From: Calamus simplicifolius
Taxonomy: Eukaryota; Streptophyta; Magnoliopsida; Arecales; Arecaceae
Reading direction: 5' to 3'
Assembly (NCBI GenBank): GCA_900491605.1
Contig: UESW01005002.1
Location: 442,405-506,404 of the forward strand
Length of the DNA: 64,000 nt
In this document: positions 23,901-36,059 of the stretch, one piece after another
How positions within the stretch are numbered: position 1 is the stretch's first letter
Layout of the letters: each line of letters starts with the position of its first letter
The notes under the pieces: generated by a model
What the model saw: only the letters and a program-made list of their open reading frames with translations
Database searches by the model: none
Told to the model about the DNA's origin: nothing
Position numbers and translations under genes: made by a program

Positions 23901-24192
23901 TTTTGATATTGAAAGAGTTGTGCCCTAAAAGTCAATCGCAATTTAATTATGATAGAGTTTCTTTTATTCTTTCAAATCATATACATGATGTTTGCCTTAT
24001 AAATAAAAGGCATTATTTTATCATTCGCTGCTTCTTATAATTATGATGAACCACATATTAGGGCAATGGTTTTAGGGCTATAATGAGATCATGCCAGTGA
24101 GACCTAAAATTCTAAAACCCTAATCTAAAACATTCTTGGTCGATGGTACATTGAGTCGGGGATCAATGCTACTAGAAAGACTGACACATCTT

Positions 24193-25167
24193 TAGGGATG
24201 GCAACGGCCCGGGGATGGTCCGGGGCGGTCTATACCGTTCTCCGTTCCCGTTAGAAAAAACATCCCCGTTCCCCGCCCCGTTAAGCCGTTATAGTTAACG
24301 GGGCGGGGACGGGGATACCCGACCGGGCAAACGGGTACCAGTGGGTACCCCTTTGCCCGTTTACATAAAAATAAAATTTAAAAAATTAAATTAGTTAGGA
24401 TAAGATAGAGTACAATCGAGAATAACGAAATGATGATATTGATACATATAAGAGATTCTTTGACTTTTGAAATGGTTTGATTTAGGCCTATTAATAAATG
24501 CATATTAGCTTTAACAAAATAATAAAGTAGATAGAAAATGATCAATCACATTCTAATTGCATTTCAAAAAGAATAATCTGCAAAAATATATATATATATA
24601 ACTTGGTTGCAAACAATAAGCAACAATCGTAAAAAAGAATACATTCAAATTTAAAACAGAGATATCTTTCTTTAAAAATAAAGGATAAAGATGAGCATAC
24701 CAAAGAAAGATAAAGATGTTGGAGGGCGTCGATGGGGCAGCGATTGGCGAAATAGATGATGGAGCTATCTGGTTTGATGTTCAGATTCTTCAAAACTTCA
24801 TATTAGAAAGAAGAGCAGGATCGAGACGGTTGCGTTACTTGCGTGAAAGAAAGAAGAGCAAGAGACGGGGATGAAAATGGGTAAATGGGGATGGCGGATG
24901 GGGCATTTAATATAATATATTTTTTTATTTTTTAATATAATATAATATAATATATTTAAAATTTAAATATATTATATTAAGGCTAACGGGGATGGGGATG
25001 GGTAAACGGGGATGGGGCATTGAATACCATCCCCGAGCCGTTTACCCGTTTAGCTGTTAACAAAAAATCCCCGTTACCCGTTAACCCGTTTAAACCGAGG
25101 ATTTCCCGACCCGTTAAAAATGGTACCGGCCGGGTAAACGGCCAAACGGGGAAAATTGCCATCCCTA
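24193..25167. mobile_element. Non-autonomous hAT transposon, 975 bp
   Basis: The perfect 12-bp terminal inverted repeat is TAGGGATGGCAA at the left and TTGCCATCCCTA at the right. The 8-bp target CACATCTT is duplicated exactly at 24185-24192 and 25168-25175. The ends are rich in GGGGATGGGG/ACCCGTTTA blocks in opposite orientation, so the subterminal regions can fold together. The middle is AT-rich and encodes no transposase, so mobilisation would need an autonomous relative. The 8-bp TSD identifies the hAT superfamily. Confidence 0.92.
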
Positions 25168-26639
25168 CACATCTTATGTATGCTCGATGCAAAAGGTGAT
25201 TGATCTCACAATTTGTGTGAGATACTAATACAAAGATGTGGGTGCTCATTAGAGGAATGAGTTCACTGAATTGACCTACCAAGAAAATATCGTATGGATG
25301 CTTACTTATTTGTCAAAAGATGATTCTCTAAGTGGGAGTTGTGCAAGTGATCTTTAGACATGAGATCACCATAGTATCTTGTGCATATAAATCCATATTT
25401 TGGTTTACACTCATTCACGACATTAAGTTGTGTACGAGGTATTCTGGATATGGTGGATTGTCTATGAAGATTGTGAGTAGATCAATAAGGAATCAATCAC
25501 TTCTAGTAAGAGAAGCCTACATCCTACTTGCACTAATCTTATGATGATTCAAAAAGTCTTTGATCAAAGAAGAATGAAAAATTAGAAAGAGTTTCTAATC
25601 TTTCATTAATTGAATAATTATTAGAAGATTAAGAGAGACATGAATAAGTAATTTAGTTTGACATTGATCCATACTCATATACTTATTTGGGATGCAGCAT
25701 GATTGAAGGATTGAATTGCACGGTAACTTGCAACTGAAGGGTATATTTGGCATATCCATCAAATTTCATATTTTTTGGGTAGACATGATACGTTGCTAGA
25801 CGTTAATCTTGTCTTGTAGGCTTGATTGGATTGAAAAGTTTGATTTGATCAACAATTAGAAAGGGTTCTAATTGTCAAGTTCAGGATCGCATTGATTGGA
25901 CCTATAAAAATTAGAAATGTTCTAATCATAATAGGTCAACTTGCATCCACACCTACTACTGGCTAGATTGGAACCCAATGGGTCATACACAAAGGAACTG
26001 ATCAAGGGTATAATTGGATTAGATCATGTTTGCAGGATAGACATGCTAGCATGTGTTGCAAATCCTAGCTTCTGATTCGAATTAGATTCGAATCTAATTC
26101 TTGTATTAGGTTAATCTAATATGATTAGATCATGACCTAATGTGGGTTGGCCAAGAGTTGGAATCCAATTGGCTTTATTTGTACAATTGAATGGCTCTTT
26201 GGATAATGGATCTGGACCATTGGTCAGTGGTTCGATTTGGACCATTGGATGGTGGTGTCTTAATCTGGACCATTGAATGATGTCTTAATCTGGACCATTG
26301 GATAATATCTTAATTGGACTATTGGATGGTGTTTTATTTTGAACATTATCATAAACAAGTGTAAGAGGTTATCAATATGAGAAGGGCATGGATAAGGCTT
26401 ATCGAATAAGTCTTTTGATTAGATATGCCTTTTCCACTCTCTCCGTAAAGCCTCTCTCCGTAGCCTCTCATCATGATGAGGCGCTATCCTTAGGACATGC
26501 CTCATCATGATGAGGCGGGATAAGGCATCCCTCCGTCTCTTATAAATAGGAGGGCTTCCCATGTTTCATGATAGAATCCATCCTAAGAGAAATAAACTTC
26601 TATCTCTTCTTAATTTCTCTTTTAGGTCTTGTCTTGGAC

Positions 26640-26765
26640 AAAGACAAGGTTTTCTTCAAGACAAGAGGTTATCTTGTCCTAAACCAAAACAAAAAGGTCT
26701 TTTTCAAGACAAGAGGTTGTCTTGTCCTAAACCAAGACAAGGAGGTCTTCGTCAGGACAAGAAGC
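26640..26765 (+). repeat. Short tandem repeat with AAGACAAGAGG hairpins in the LTR
   Basis: About 2.5 copies of a ~56-bp unit contain CAAGACAAGAGGTTGTCTTG, which pairs with itself (CAAGACAA with TTGTCTTG). It lies ~100 bp downstream of the LTR TATA box, where the transcript leader would be. Confidence 0.6.
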
Positions 26766-27124
26766 TTTGAAGGATTTCTTGTAAGAGAAAGAAAAATAGA
26801 AGGGAAAGAAAGCAAGCCAATCAAATCCTTTAGAAGGATTAAAGCATCAAGGATCAAAGTTTTAAAGGAGTCAGAGTTTTGAACCCAGTTCCTATGTGGA
26901 TCAACGTTGGAGGGTAAACACTTGGACACCTTATGGATATTCTAACATATTGGATTTAGCGTTATAGGTATTCTTCTTATCCTACATTTATCATTTATTC
27001 ATTTGATTGTTATCATTAAAGAGATCTTGGCTATTAAGGGTTTCATACAAATATATTTAATTGAGAAATTTATAAAATCCATATGCTTTCGCTACGCTGT
27101 CAGGCGTGCATGGAAACCCCAACA

Positions 27125-28295
27125 AATATGACTATGTGATGGATGCTCTAAAATTCCCCACAATTAGAATTCCTCTAGATGTATCAGATATATGCTTTTA
27201 ATGATAATTTTTGGCATTTAAGGAAATGCAGTAATTTTAAAGAGTATTTCTGTACCTTGTATCACTTTGGTTTAGAATATCTAAAGATTTTGGCAGAATT
27301 ACTTTATACAGTCAAAGTCATAGGAACGTTAGTAGATAATGGCTTGCAGAATTTGCAATGTGTATCCTGGCATCACTGATTGCCCAGCAATGTTTGATCT
27401 CCCATGAATTGTTAAACTTTTGTTTATTTGCTTGAGGTTTATATTTTAGTTGATTTGGATGAATATCAGCTGCATAAGCAGATTATATTCATCACGGGTT
27501 TGAATTTATAAACACTTAAATCTTGTTATTCATGTATCTTGTGCAATTTAATGTATCAGAACTCTTTTATTTGGTTAAAAGTTTTAAAATTGTTTAAAGA
27601 AAAGAAAACAAGGTGGTCTAATCTGATCTTGTTTTCTGACTTTTTGTATGTCAAATATCAGTAGAATAGTTGATTGTCAAAGTACGTTTTTGACCATGCA
27701 AGACCCTAGTTGTGCCATGCACAATTTTAACGGTACAGTTGAATAAATTTCTATTGTTACGGTTATTATACCCTCATCCTCCGCATGAGTTTCGTTGTAG
27801 CTTACTTTTCAATTGAAACTCTAAGAACTTTTGTGGTTGAGCAGTTTAGTATTGGTAGGTATAAATCAAGAAAAGAAATAAGGCCACTATAGAAATATGA
27901 TTATGAAAATTTAGTAGCGTGTGCTTTGTCAAGATAGTTGATTTTGGTAAGTCTTTTTTTGATAGCTAAATTTAAGTACTGCTTAGATTTGATTAGTATA
28001 TATGGCACGTGCGATGTATGTAGAAGGTAAAAAGAGATTTCAGCTATATTTCATTGCTTATGAATTCAAACCTGGATGGAGACTTATTAGTATTTGTTTT
28101 GAAATTCATAAGCTTTAAAAGAAAAGTTTTTCTACATCAAGTAGGACTTCAATCTTCATTTATATAGGCTTAGAATTCAAAAGACAAAACAGTTTATATA
28201 AAATATTACTTTTTTTTTCTACATAAGCACATATAGCTCTGACTCTAAATACGAATCTCGAGTAACTTAGAGAGCTACTGTCAGAGAAAAAGATC
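27125..28295. other. Intergenic, no feature recognised
   Basis: AT-rich sequence with only short unconvincing reading frames. Confidence 0.5.
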
Positions 28296-28306
28296 CTATT
28301 GAGTGT

Positions 28307-29717
28307 ATCTCAACTCAACTCAATTCATCTAAGCCTTTTTTTCAACTACATGAGGTCGGCTTCATGAATCTGCTTCCTTCACTCTGCTTTATTCGGGACC
28401 AAGTCGATATTTAAATTACAAATAGTTATATTCTTTTTAATTATTTCTGTTCATGTTAGTTTAGGTCTATCTCTATTCTTATCATAAATTGTTAAAAGAT
28501 CACTTTTTCTAACTGGAGCATTTAAAGGTCTTCGTTGTGTATGTCCAAGCCACCGTAATCAATTTTCTCTCATTTTATCCTCAATTAGGGTTACTCCTAT
28601 CATTTCTCTTATATTTATTTCTAGTTCTATCTTTTAAAGTTTTACCACGTATCCATCTTAACATACGCATTTCTATTATACTTAATTTATTCATATGTTG
28701 TTTTAATATTGCCCAACACCTTGTTCCATATAGCATAGCTAGCCTAATAGTAGTTTTATAGAATTTTTTTTTAATTTTAATGGGATGTGCTGATCATATA
28801 ATACTCCTAAAGCACTCCTTCACTTAATCTATCCTGCTTTAACTCTATGATTCATATCTTCACCTATTTCACCTTTTTATTGGATAATTGATTCCAAATA
28901 CCTAAATTTTTACTCTTTAATATCTTTTGGCTTGCAATCTTCACTGTTTCTTTATTTATATTTCTACCCCATAAATTACATTTCATGTATCCAGTTTTAC
29001 TTCTACTAATTTTAAAACATTTAGATTCTAAAGCCTCTTTTTAAATCTCTAGCTTAGCATTTACTTCAGATTTAGTTTCATCAACCAACACTATATCATC
29101 TGCAAATAACATACACTATGAGATATCATTTTGAATATGTTTGGTTAATTCATCCATAACTAATACAAAAAGATACTAGATCCTTGATGTAAACCTATAG
29201 TAATTGAAACTCACTAGTTTTTTCTATTGTTGTTTTAACAATAGTTATTGCTCTATCATGCATATCTTTTATCAATTCTATGTATCTTTTAGTAACTCCT
29301 TTTTTCTAAAACCCATCATATTATTTTTCTAGGTACTCTGTCATATGCTTTCTTTAAATTAATAAAGATCATATGAAGGTCTTTTTTTTCTTTTCTCTAT
29401 ATTTCTCCATCAATCCTCTTAATAAATAAATAGCTTCCATGGTCGATCTTCAGGCATAAATCCAAATTGATTATTTGACACAAAGTTTCAGTTCTTAATC
29501 GATTTTCTATTATTCTCTCCTATAATTTCATTGTATGACTCATTAGCTTAATCCCTATATAATTTGTATAGTTTTGAATATCTTCTTTATTTTTGTATTC
29601 GGGTATTAATATGCTTAACTCTGTCAAGGCCGATCCCAAGCCTAGGTAAATGAGGTGGGTTGCGTTAGGTAGCTGACAGCCAGCGTAAAACTTCATTAAA
29701 ATCTTTAAAAATGAATT
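28307..29717 (-). mobile_element. RTE-clade LINE, second copy, minus strand
   Basis: The left end (28308-28330) is the complement of the GAGTTGAGTTGAG tail seen at 17686. The complement encodes decayed reverse-transcriptase blocks parallel to the 16269-17686 copy. The 5' part at 29625-29690 (GGCCGATCCCAAGCCTAGG) is of the type seen in plant RTEs. The target CTATTGAGTGT is at 28296-28306 and 29718-29728. Many stops are present. Confidence 0.8.
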
Positions 29718-29729
29718 CTATTGAGTGTG

Positions 29730-31600
29730 TATGCAGGGTTAAAAATTTGAAAGAGTGTGTACGGTATGGAAGAGATCCTGTTAATTTAAGAGTTCTTGCA
29801 ATATGTATAGTTCTTTGGTAAAGAATAATACTTGTAAATACCTGTTCTTTTTTTTTATCACTAGTTCTTTTTATTATAATTTTTTTTTATTTTTTATCCG
29901 TAAACATAGGCCAGTGGATCAAACCACGTAATTCTTATGTGTTTGCTCTCTTATTTTGGTTTTACTCTCTTATCCTTGTCATTAATATTTTATCTCCTCT
30001 ATGCCTTTGTTATATAAAGCAGTACCAGTGCTTCTACTGTCATAATACAAAATACAAACTTTTTGTTTGTTGATCCATGTTTAAATATTCATTGATTTAC
30101 ACATATTGTAGGTATAGACAATAAGAGAACTAGTATATTTTATTATATTTATAAAATTAGCTTTTGATATGACTCTCATTTCTCTAGTTTTTGTTTTACC
30201 AAGAAAGCAGCTTTTGATAGGTTAAGTTGTAGGAAAAATTTTAAGACTTTGACTTTTACCATAATAGTTTGTACAGAGGGGGAAAAAAAAAAAATCTTGA
30301 GGAAGCTTGTATTCTTAATATGTTATTTTAAACCTTGTATTGTTCAGTCACATTACCTAGAGAAGAAGAAGATGAAGAAGAAGCAACACTCTCGTAGCAA
30401 AAGCACTCCGTTTAGAAGGTGATTCTGCAATGATTGCGGGGTGGATAAATGGAGATATTGAATGTTTGCATCCTCTCTCATGAAGCTTAGGTCAGTAATT
30501 TCCTTCCTATCAAGTTTTTTCTATCAGCATATCTTTAGGGAGGGAAATTAACAAGCATGTCGTGTTCTCTTTTTGTTTCGAGAAACAACCATGTTGCCGA
30601 TCGATGGAGGATTTTTGAGGCTATGTAAGGAGTATTTCTTATATGGGATTGCAGCCTCCTTCCTCTCTACTTTTACTAAAAACCTTCTACAGTTAAGTCT
30701 AGAATAAAACTACAATAAATCTTGCATATAAACAAAGGCGAATGGATCAAAAAGAGTGGGCTATCCACATGCATGCTTCCAGCTTGGCATGGCTTGCACT
30801 CACAACATGCCAACATGGGCTACGTATGCAAATATAATAAATATAAGTATCAAATAGGTCTATGGTAGCATGGCTCGTGTAAGAGTCAGCCAATAAGCCC
30901 TAGCCAAATTGGCTTGTGCTGTATGGACCCGAAAATTAGATTTTTTTTCTGATTTTTTTAACTAATTTTATAAAAATTAAATATATTAAATTCTCAAATA
31001 ATAAAATTTTTAAATGAATAAGAATATCTCGAGACTATCAGTTTATAGACGTTATAGAGGTAAAATTGTAAAAATCACATACGAATCAAGTGAATTTATT
31101 AAGAGTTTTGTCGGATTGGATCGCCAATCCATGAGTCCTGCCATGCTATGGCATGAAAGCATCTACAGATCAACTAGAGTTCACTTGGTCGATAAAGTAA
31201 TTAATGCAATTTTATGTGGAACAAAACATTTTAAAGAAAAACTTAAACAACAATTATTAAACTTTTCAATCAAAAATCAAAAGGAAATTTAATATAATTT
31301 TAGATTGACGCACGCGCCAACCACATTAAAATAAAGGTATGCTACTCCAAATCCAGCTTGGTAAGAAAAGAGAGAGGTTTGAGAAAAAAAAAAAAAAAAA
31401 TAGATTTTTTTTTTTTTTTAAAGGTCTGCATGAAGCCTAAGGTAGCTTAGGCATCTTTCTGATTGCCGATTCTCATGACTCTTGGCAGCCCTATGAGACA
31501 TGACTTCAAGCATTACTACAAGTGAGGTGAGGAAATATTATCAATTTTTAAAAATTTATTAGAAACACAGAATAAATTAATTTTAATATTATTCTCGGAT
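29730..31600. other. Intergenic upstream of CP33
   Basis: AT-rich sequence. A 92-codon reading frame at 31014-31292 has no recognisable motif and atypical composition, so I do not call it a gene. A (GAA)n-like tract occurs near 30363-30390. Confidence 0.45.
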
Positions 31601-31607
31601 GATCTAG

Positions 31608-31680
31608 ACGTAGCTCAACGGTCCCCTGCTAAGTAGTAGTACTGAGCTAGCTTGGGTTCAGTCGGTGAGCTTACCTCTCA
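31608..31680 (+). repeat. tRNA-like / SINE-head sequence with A and B box
   Basis: TAGCTCAACGG at 31611-31621 matches a pol III A box and GGTTCAGTC at 31655-31663 resembles a B box, about 34 bases apart. No cloverleaf is obvious, so a SINE head or tRNA relic is more likely than a tRNA gene. It lies 100 bp upstream of the CP33 ATG. Confidence 0.3.
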
Positions 31681-31779
31681 CGACTTCAGTGATGACTCCT
31701 CTTCAAGATAAGGCACCATAACCAGAGGAGCCGCACAACGGTATAGCGTAGTCGACAGCCGCTCCGCCTTCCTCCGACC

Positions 31780-33066
31780 ATGGCCACCACTGCCGCCGCC
31801 ACGGTCCGCTCTCTCCTCCACGGCACCCCCTCCCTTCCCTCCCGCTCTCCTGCCGTCGCCGCTGTCCTCCCCGAGACCAAACTTATCCCCGTGAAACGAC
31901 CCCTCAGAGCCCTCCTCCGCCTCCCACCCCTCTCCCAGCCCTGCCTCCTCCGCGGCGCCACCGCTGCCGCCTCCGCCGCTGCGGCGTACGACGACACTGA
32001 TGGCGACGGACCGGATGACGGTGAGGAAGTGGAGGAAGGCGAAGAGGAAGGGGAGCAGCAGCCGCCGCCGCCCGCCACCAAGTCAGCGTCGCCTCGGGAC
32101 GCGGCGCGGCTGTACGTCGGCAACCTCCACTTCTCCATGACCTCAGCTCAGCTCGCCGAGGTTTTCGGCCAGGCCGGCACCGTCGAGATCGTCGAGGTCC
32201 AATCCCCATCCATCCTCTCCCCCTGATTTATGATTCATTTGAGACTGTTTTTGATCTAATTTTAGATGACAATATCATAGAGAATATGCAACCTACCAGG
32301 TAGTTTATGATCGCGTGACCGACCGGAGCCGAGGCTTCGCCTTTGTAACCATGAGCAGCGTCGAGGAAGCCAACGAGGCAATCCGGATGTTCGACGGATC
32401 TGTGAGTCTTCTTCTGTCGGCATTTCTTTAATTCCTATGAGGTGTTTGTGAAATTGATTTCTCGGATGGCAGCAAGTGGGGGGCAGGACAGTGAAGGTGA
32501 ACTTCCCGGAGGTGCCGAGAGGAGGGGAGAGGGAGGTGATGGGGCCGAGGATGACGAGCCGGGGGTTCATCGACAGCCCTCACAAGATCTATGCGGGAAA
32601 TCTTGGGTGGAGCGTCACCTCCGTGGCTCTGAGGAATGCGTTTGCTGCACAGCCGGGCATGCTTGGCGCCAAGGTCATCTTCGAGCGCGACAGTGGGAGG
32701 TCCAGGGGGTTTGGCTTCGTGACCTTCGCATCCGCCGAGGAGGCCGAGGCTGCCATGGAAGCCATGAACGGAGTGGTACAGATCTCATCTTCTTCTTCTT
32801 CTTCTTCTTCTTCTTCTATCTGTGGTAATTCACGTTCTGTGATTGGGTGTCATCGTCTAATGAAGGAATTTCAATGTGTTGCGGTGATGTAGGAGGTTGA
32901 AGGGCGGCCTCTGCGATTGAGCCCGGCAGTGGGGAGGCCAGCCGCCAGTCCTTCGCAGGACGCTCGAGTAGAGGCCGATTCCGATGGAGATCCATCAGCC
33001 TCAGCCTCTTTGGAGGAGGAGTCTGCGAAGGAGGAAAGCTCGGTGCGGTCCAGTGTCAGCTACTGA
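31780..33066 (+). CDS. CP33: 33-kDa chloroplast ribonucleoprotein CP33, four exons
   Basis: The exons fit 31780-32196, 32300-32401, 32473-32775 and 32893-33066, all joined in phase 0, giving 331 residues. The three introns (103, 71, 117 bp) have GT/AG borders. Residues 1-55 are Ala/Ser/Arg-rich with no acidic residue before Glu32, a plausible chloroplast transit peptide, and an acidic stretch follows at ~68-90. RRM1 has LYVGNL (111-116) and RGFAFVTM (150-157). The linker contains VKVNFPEVPRGGE, characteristic of CP33. RRM2 has IYAGNL (212-217) and RGFGFVTF (251-258). The tail is acidic and Ser-rich. CP33-type proteins bind and stabilise chloroplast mRNAs in the stroma. The start context is good and the frame intact. 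Intron 3 holds a (TCT)n microsatellite. A Tat retrotransposon begins 162 bp after the stop. Confidence 0.93.
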
Positions 33067-33227
33067 AGAATGATGCATGAGTGGTCGGTCGTTTTGGAGG
33101 TGACTGATATCATATTAATTTATTATGTCTTGGAGGTGATAATATGATATTCTTGTGTAAGGAAGGGATCGAGATGTTGGAACTTGACTAAGAAAATGTT
33201 TTTTTTTGAATTTTTAATTTTAGTTGA

Positions 33228-34345
33228 TGTTGGGGGTAAAATCATCATTGTATCAATATTCGTGCGAGGCGGCTAAGGCCGATCTCCTCCCTTTGTTCTT
33301 TCGGGCTTTCGTAGCTCGGCCCTTCCGGGCTTCCATAGCTCGGCCCTTCCGGGCTTCCCTAGCTCGACTCCTTTTCGGGCTTCCATAGCTCGGCTCCTTT
33401 CCGGGCTTCCATAGCTCGGCCCTTCGGGCTTACATAGCTCGGCCCTTCCGGGCTTCCCTAGCTCGGCTCCTTTCCGGGCTTCCATAGCTTGGCCCTTCCG
33501 GGCTTCCATAGCTCGGCTCTTCGGGCTTCCCTAGCTCGGCCCTTCCGGGCTTACATAGCTCGGCCCTTCTGGGCTTCCATAGCTCGGCCCCTTCCGGGCT
33601 TCCCTAGCTCGGCCCTTCCGGGCTTTCCTAGCTCGGCTCCTTCCGGGCTTCCATAGCTCGGCTCTTCCCGGGCTCTCGTAGCTCGCTTCCCCCCGAGTCA
33701 CCATGGCCCGGCTACGTCAAATGATCCACAATCCAATACCCACCTCCGCGAACCTGACGCGGGAGAGCCCAGGTTCACCATAACGACATCCTAGACAAGG
33801 AATCATATCGAAACGTGGTCTAGGACCTATCATAACTCCCCCATGCCTACTCAGCCAGATCTCAGTCATCAAGAAGCTCTCCTGGCCGTCGATCCCCTAA
33901 CAAACGGGATACGGATTCCAACGGCCCCACAACGGCCTGATTTATCCACCTCCGTATCCTAACAACCTCTGAACCTTCCAGAAGGCGCTCAAGACACAGG
34001 TGATAGCCTATAACTACCACACTGGCAGATTCCCTCAGGTACGCACGCGCTCTTGGAGGCACACTCATACGTGCGCTCTCACTCTCCTGCCCTCAGGCTG
34101 GCAGCTCGTCGGTGCTCTTGCCTTCTAGGGCTCCCGATTGGCCGCCCCCGGAGAGGCCTCCCGGAGAGATCCACCTCCCCATTATCTTGTTGATCGCCGA
34201 TTTCTTCTCCACTGACTTGAGCGTCGGAGGGTCTTCCGCGGAGGGCCACCCCCAACGCCTCTCGCGCGAGGACTTTTTGTGCAGGTCCGCCCCCTCTCCC
34301 TGGAGATCGACCGCGCCAAGTCGAGGACGGATCCCGACGGCAACA
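33228..34345 (+). repeat. 5' LTR of element 1
   Basis: 1118 bp, TG...CA. It contains a minisatellite of ~24-bp units (TAGCTCGGCCCTTCCGGGCT) at about 33300-33690, and the motif CTTGAGCGTCGGAGGGTC ~110 bp from its 3' end. It provides the promoter of the element; the exact start of transcription is not evident. Confidence 0.92.
33300..33690 (+). repeat. LTR minisatellite, ~24-bp unit
   Basis: About 16 copies of AGCTCGGCCCTTCCGGGCTT with CTCC or CCC variants. The copy in the 3' LTR (about 46612-47065) is ~65 bp longer, which accounts for most of the LTR length difference (1118 versus 1189). Confidence 0.85.
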
Positions 34346-34347
34346 GA

Positions 34348-34365
34348 TTGGCGCTAGAGGAAGGG
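34348..34365 (+). promoter_or_regulatory. Primer binding site of element 1
   Basis: TTGGCGCTAGAGGAAGGG starts two bases after the 5' LTR. It resembles the PBS of element 2 (TTGGCGTGCCAGGAAGGG), as expected for tRNA-primed Tat elements. The tRNA was not identified. Confidence 0.75.
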
Positions 34366-34428
34366 CCTCAAGTCCCATTAAAACTTGAAAAGAGGAGATA
34401 AGGATCTAAATCCGGAGCAGAACCTCTC

Positions 34429-36056
34429 TAATGACCAACCGAGAAGAGCAACCTCGGAAGCTCAAGATCAGGCCGCTTCCCAGAGGCCTGATCCGACGAG
34501 CGGTGTAGCGCCGCAACCACCACCAGTCGAAACCCGTCACCACCTGCCATCCCGGTGACCCAGGACCAGTTTGCCTCGCTGGTCCAACAAGTTCAAACTC
34601 TGACCCATCTGGTCCAGGAGCGCCTTGCAGCTCCTCTGTTCCACACTTTCATAAGGAAGCGGCAGTTTCTTCTTCGCCGGCGACTTCCTCCTCCAATCCG
34701 CGCAAGTCCGCGGACCCCCCGCACCGGCCTAGAGGGGACAAGCCGGTCCGCGAGGAGGCCACAACGGAGATCCTCCTAGATCTCGGCGAGCCCGGTCTCT
34801 CTACGGTGACCTCCCACTATGATTCGACGCCGTCTCTGCGATCTTCTCGCCCAGCTCCTCCCCTGACCGGCGAAGAGGAGATCCGTCGCCAGATCCAGGA
34901 AATGCGACAAGAACTGGATGCCGCGAAGCAGGCCCATCCGCCCCAGCCCAAGGCGGAGCAGGGCATCCCTTTCTCTAAGGGGATCATGGAGGAAGTGATT
35001 CCCTCCCATGTCAAGTTACCAGCCGTCGAACCCTATCACGGCTCTTCGACCCGGATGACCATCTCAGCAGCTTCCGGTCGATAATGATGTTCCAGAGCAT
35101 CTGATGCGGTCCTCTGTCGCGCTTTCCCCTCCACCCTCAGAGGATCCGCTCGAACCTGGTTCAATGCTTTGAAGCCAGGTTCTATTGATTCATTCGATGA
35201 GCTAAGCCATCTTTTTATTGGCCAGTTCGTCAGCAGTCGCCGCCACCAACGAAGGTCCGACTCCCTCTCGAGGTTAAGCAGAGAGAGGGGGAGTCCTTGA
35301 GGAATTACCTTGGCCATTTCAATAAGGCCATGTTGGAAGTGGACCACCTTAATCATGAGGTGGCCATGTCTGCTCTGGCGGGGGAGTTTCAAGGAAAGTG
35401 ACTTCTACCTAGCTATGGAGGTCAGCTACCCCCCGGCCTCTCTGATATGATGGCCCTGACGGACAAGTACGCTAGGGTCGAAGAATCGTGGAGGGTTGCC
35501 CGCGCTGAGCAGGCAAAGAAGAAGGAGCCCAAAGTCCCCGACAGGCACCATCCCTCTCGGCGACCAAGTCCGCCTCACCACCAGAGAGTTCCCCCGCTGC
35601 CGCCAAGGAATCGCTCCCGGAGCCCTCCCAGGCGATTCAATCACTACACTCCGTTGACCGTGCCCCGGGCGCAAATCCTTATGGAGATAGAGCGCCAGCT
35701 CCCCCGGCCAGTGCCTCTCCGAGGGAACCGACCCGAAGAGATCCTACCAAGTACTGCCGTTACCACCGGGAGCACGGCCACGACACTGAAGAATGCTGGC
35801 AGCTGAAAAATGAAATCGAGAGACTGATCCAGCGGGGGCGATTGAATCAGTTCAGGAGGGTGCCCGAGCCACAACAACAAGGAGGTGACCGCTAGCCCGA
35901 ACTTCAACAACCTCCTCCTCCACCGAATCCGCCCGTGATCGGCCGTATTAATATGATTGAAGAGGCCGGCGGATCGAGCCCCAGAGGCGACAGTGATGGA
36001 TCAGTGCCAAAGAAGGCACGGACGGGCAAACTCTCCTTCTCCGATGACGATCTCTA
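34429..36056 (+). pseudogene. gag of Tat element 1
   Basis: The open segments run in several frames. An N-terminal coiled region (EEEIRRQIQEMRQELDAAKQ) is followed by a retrotransposon capsid region with WFNALKPGSIDSFDEL-like and ESLRNYLGHFNKAMLEV blocks. A proline/arginine-rich linker precedes a zinc-knuckle-like CRYHREHGHDTEECWQLK near 35755-35810. It packages element RNA into particles. Several frameshifts and stops break it (for example near 35085-35240 and 35401). Confidence 0.85.
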
Positions 36057-36059
36057 GGG

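Larger units (their letters stand above)
23919..27124 (+). mobile_element. Probable solo LTR of a Copia element, carrying a hAT insertion
   Basis: The segment is non-coding and LTR-like: a start TGTGCCCTAAAAGTCAATCG, a core promoter with CTTATAAATAGG at about 26539-26549, and an end GGAAACCCCAACA closing at CA 27124. Excluding the 975-bp hAT and its TSD it is about 2.2 kb. No TSD is convincing at the left end, so the left border is uncertain. Its start resembles the complement of the right end of the solo LTR at 54366-56405 (CCTAAAGCCAATC). Confidence 0.5.

Noticed and set aside
26561..26929. Frames of ~70-100 codons in the Copia LTR leader
   Set aside because: Overlapping frames produced by the short AAGACAAGAGG tandem repeat.
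23747..27129. AATAT direct repeat as TSD for a Copia LTR starting at 23752
   Set aside because: The sequence at 23660-23765 belongs to another repeat, and the five-base AT match is probably chance; I prefer a start near 23919.
31014..31292. 92-codon ORF upstream of CP33
   Set aside because: No motif, AT-rich composition, no promoter evidence.
31686..32209. Minus-strand frames opposite CP33 exon 1
   Set aside because: Shadow of a GC-rich exon; the plus strand has RRM motifs and clear splice sites.
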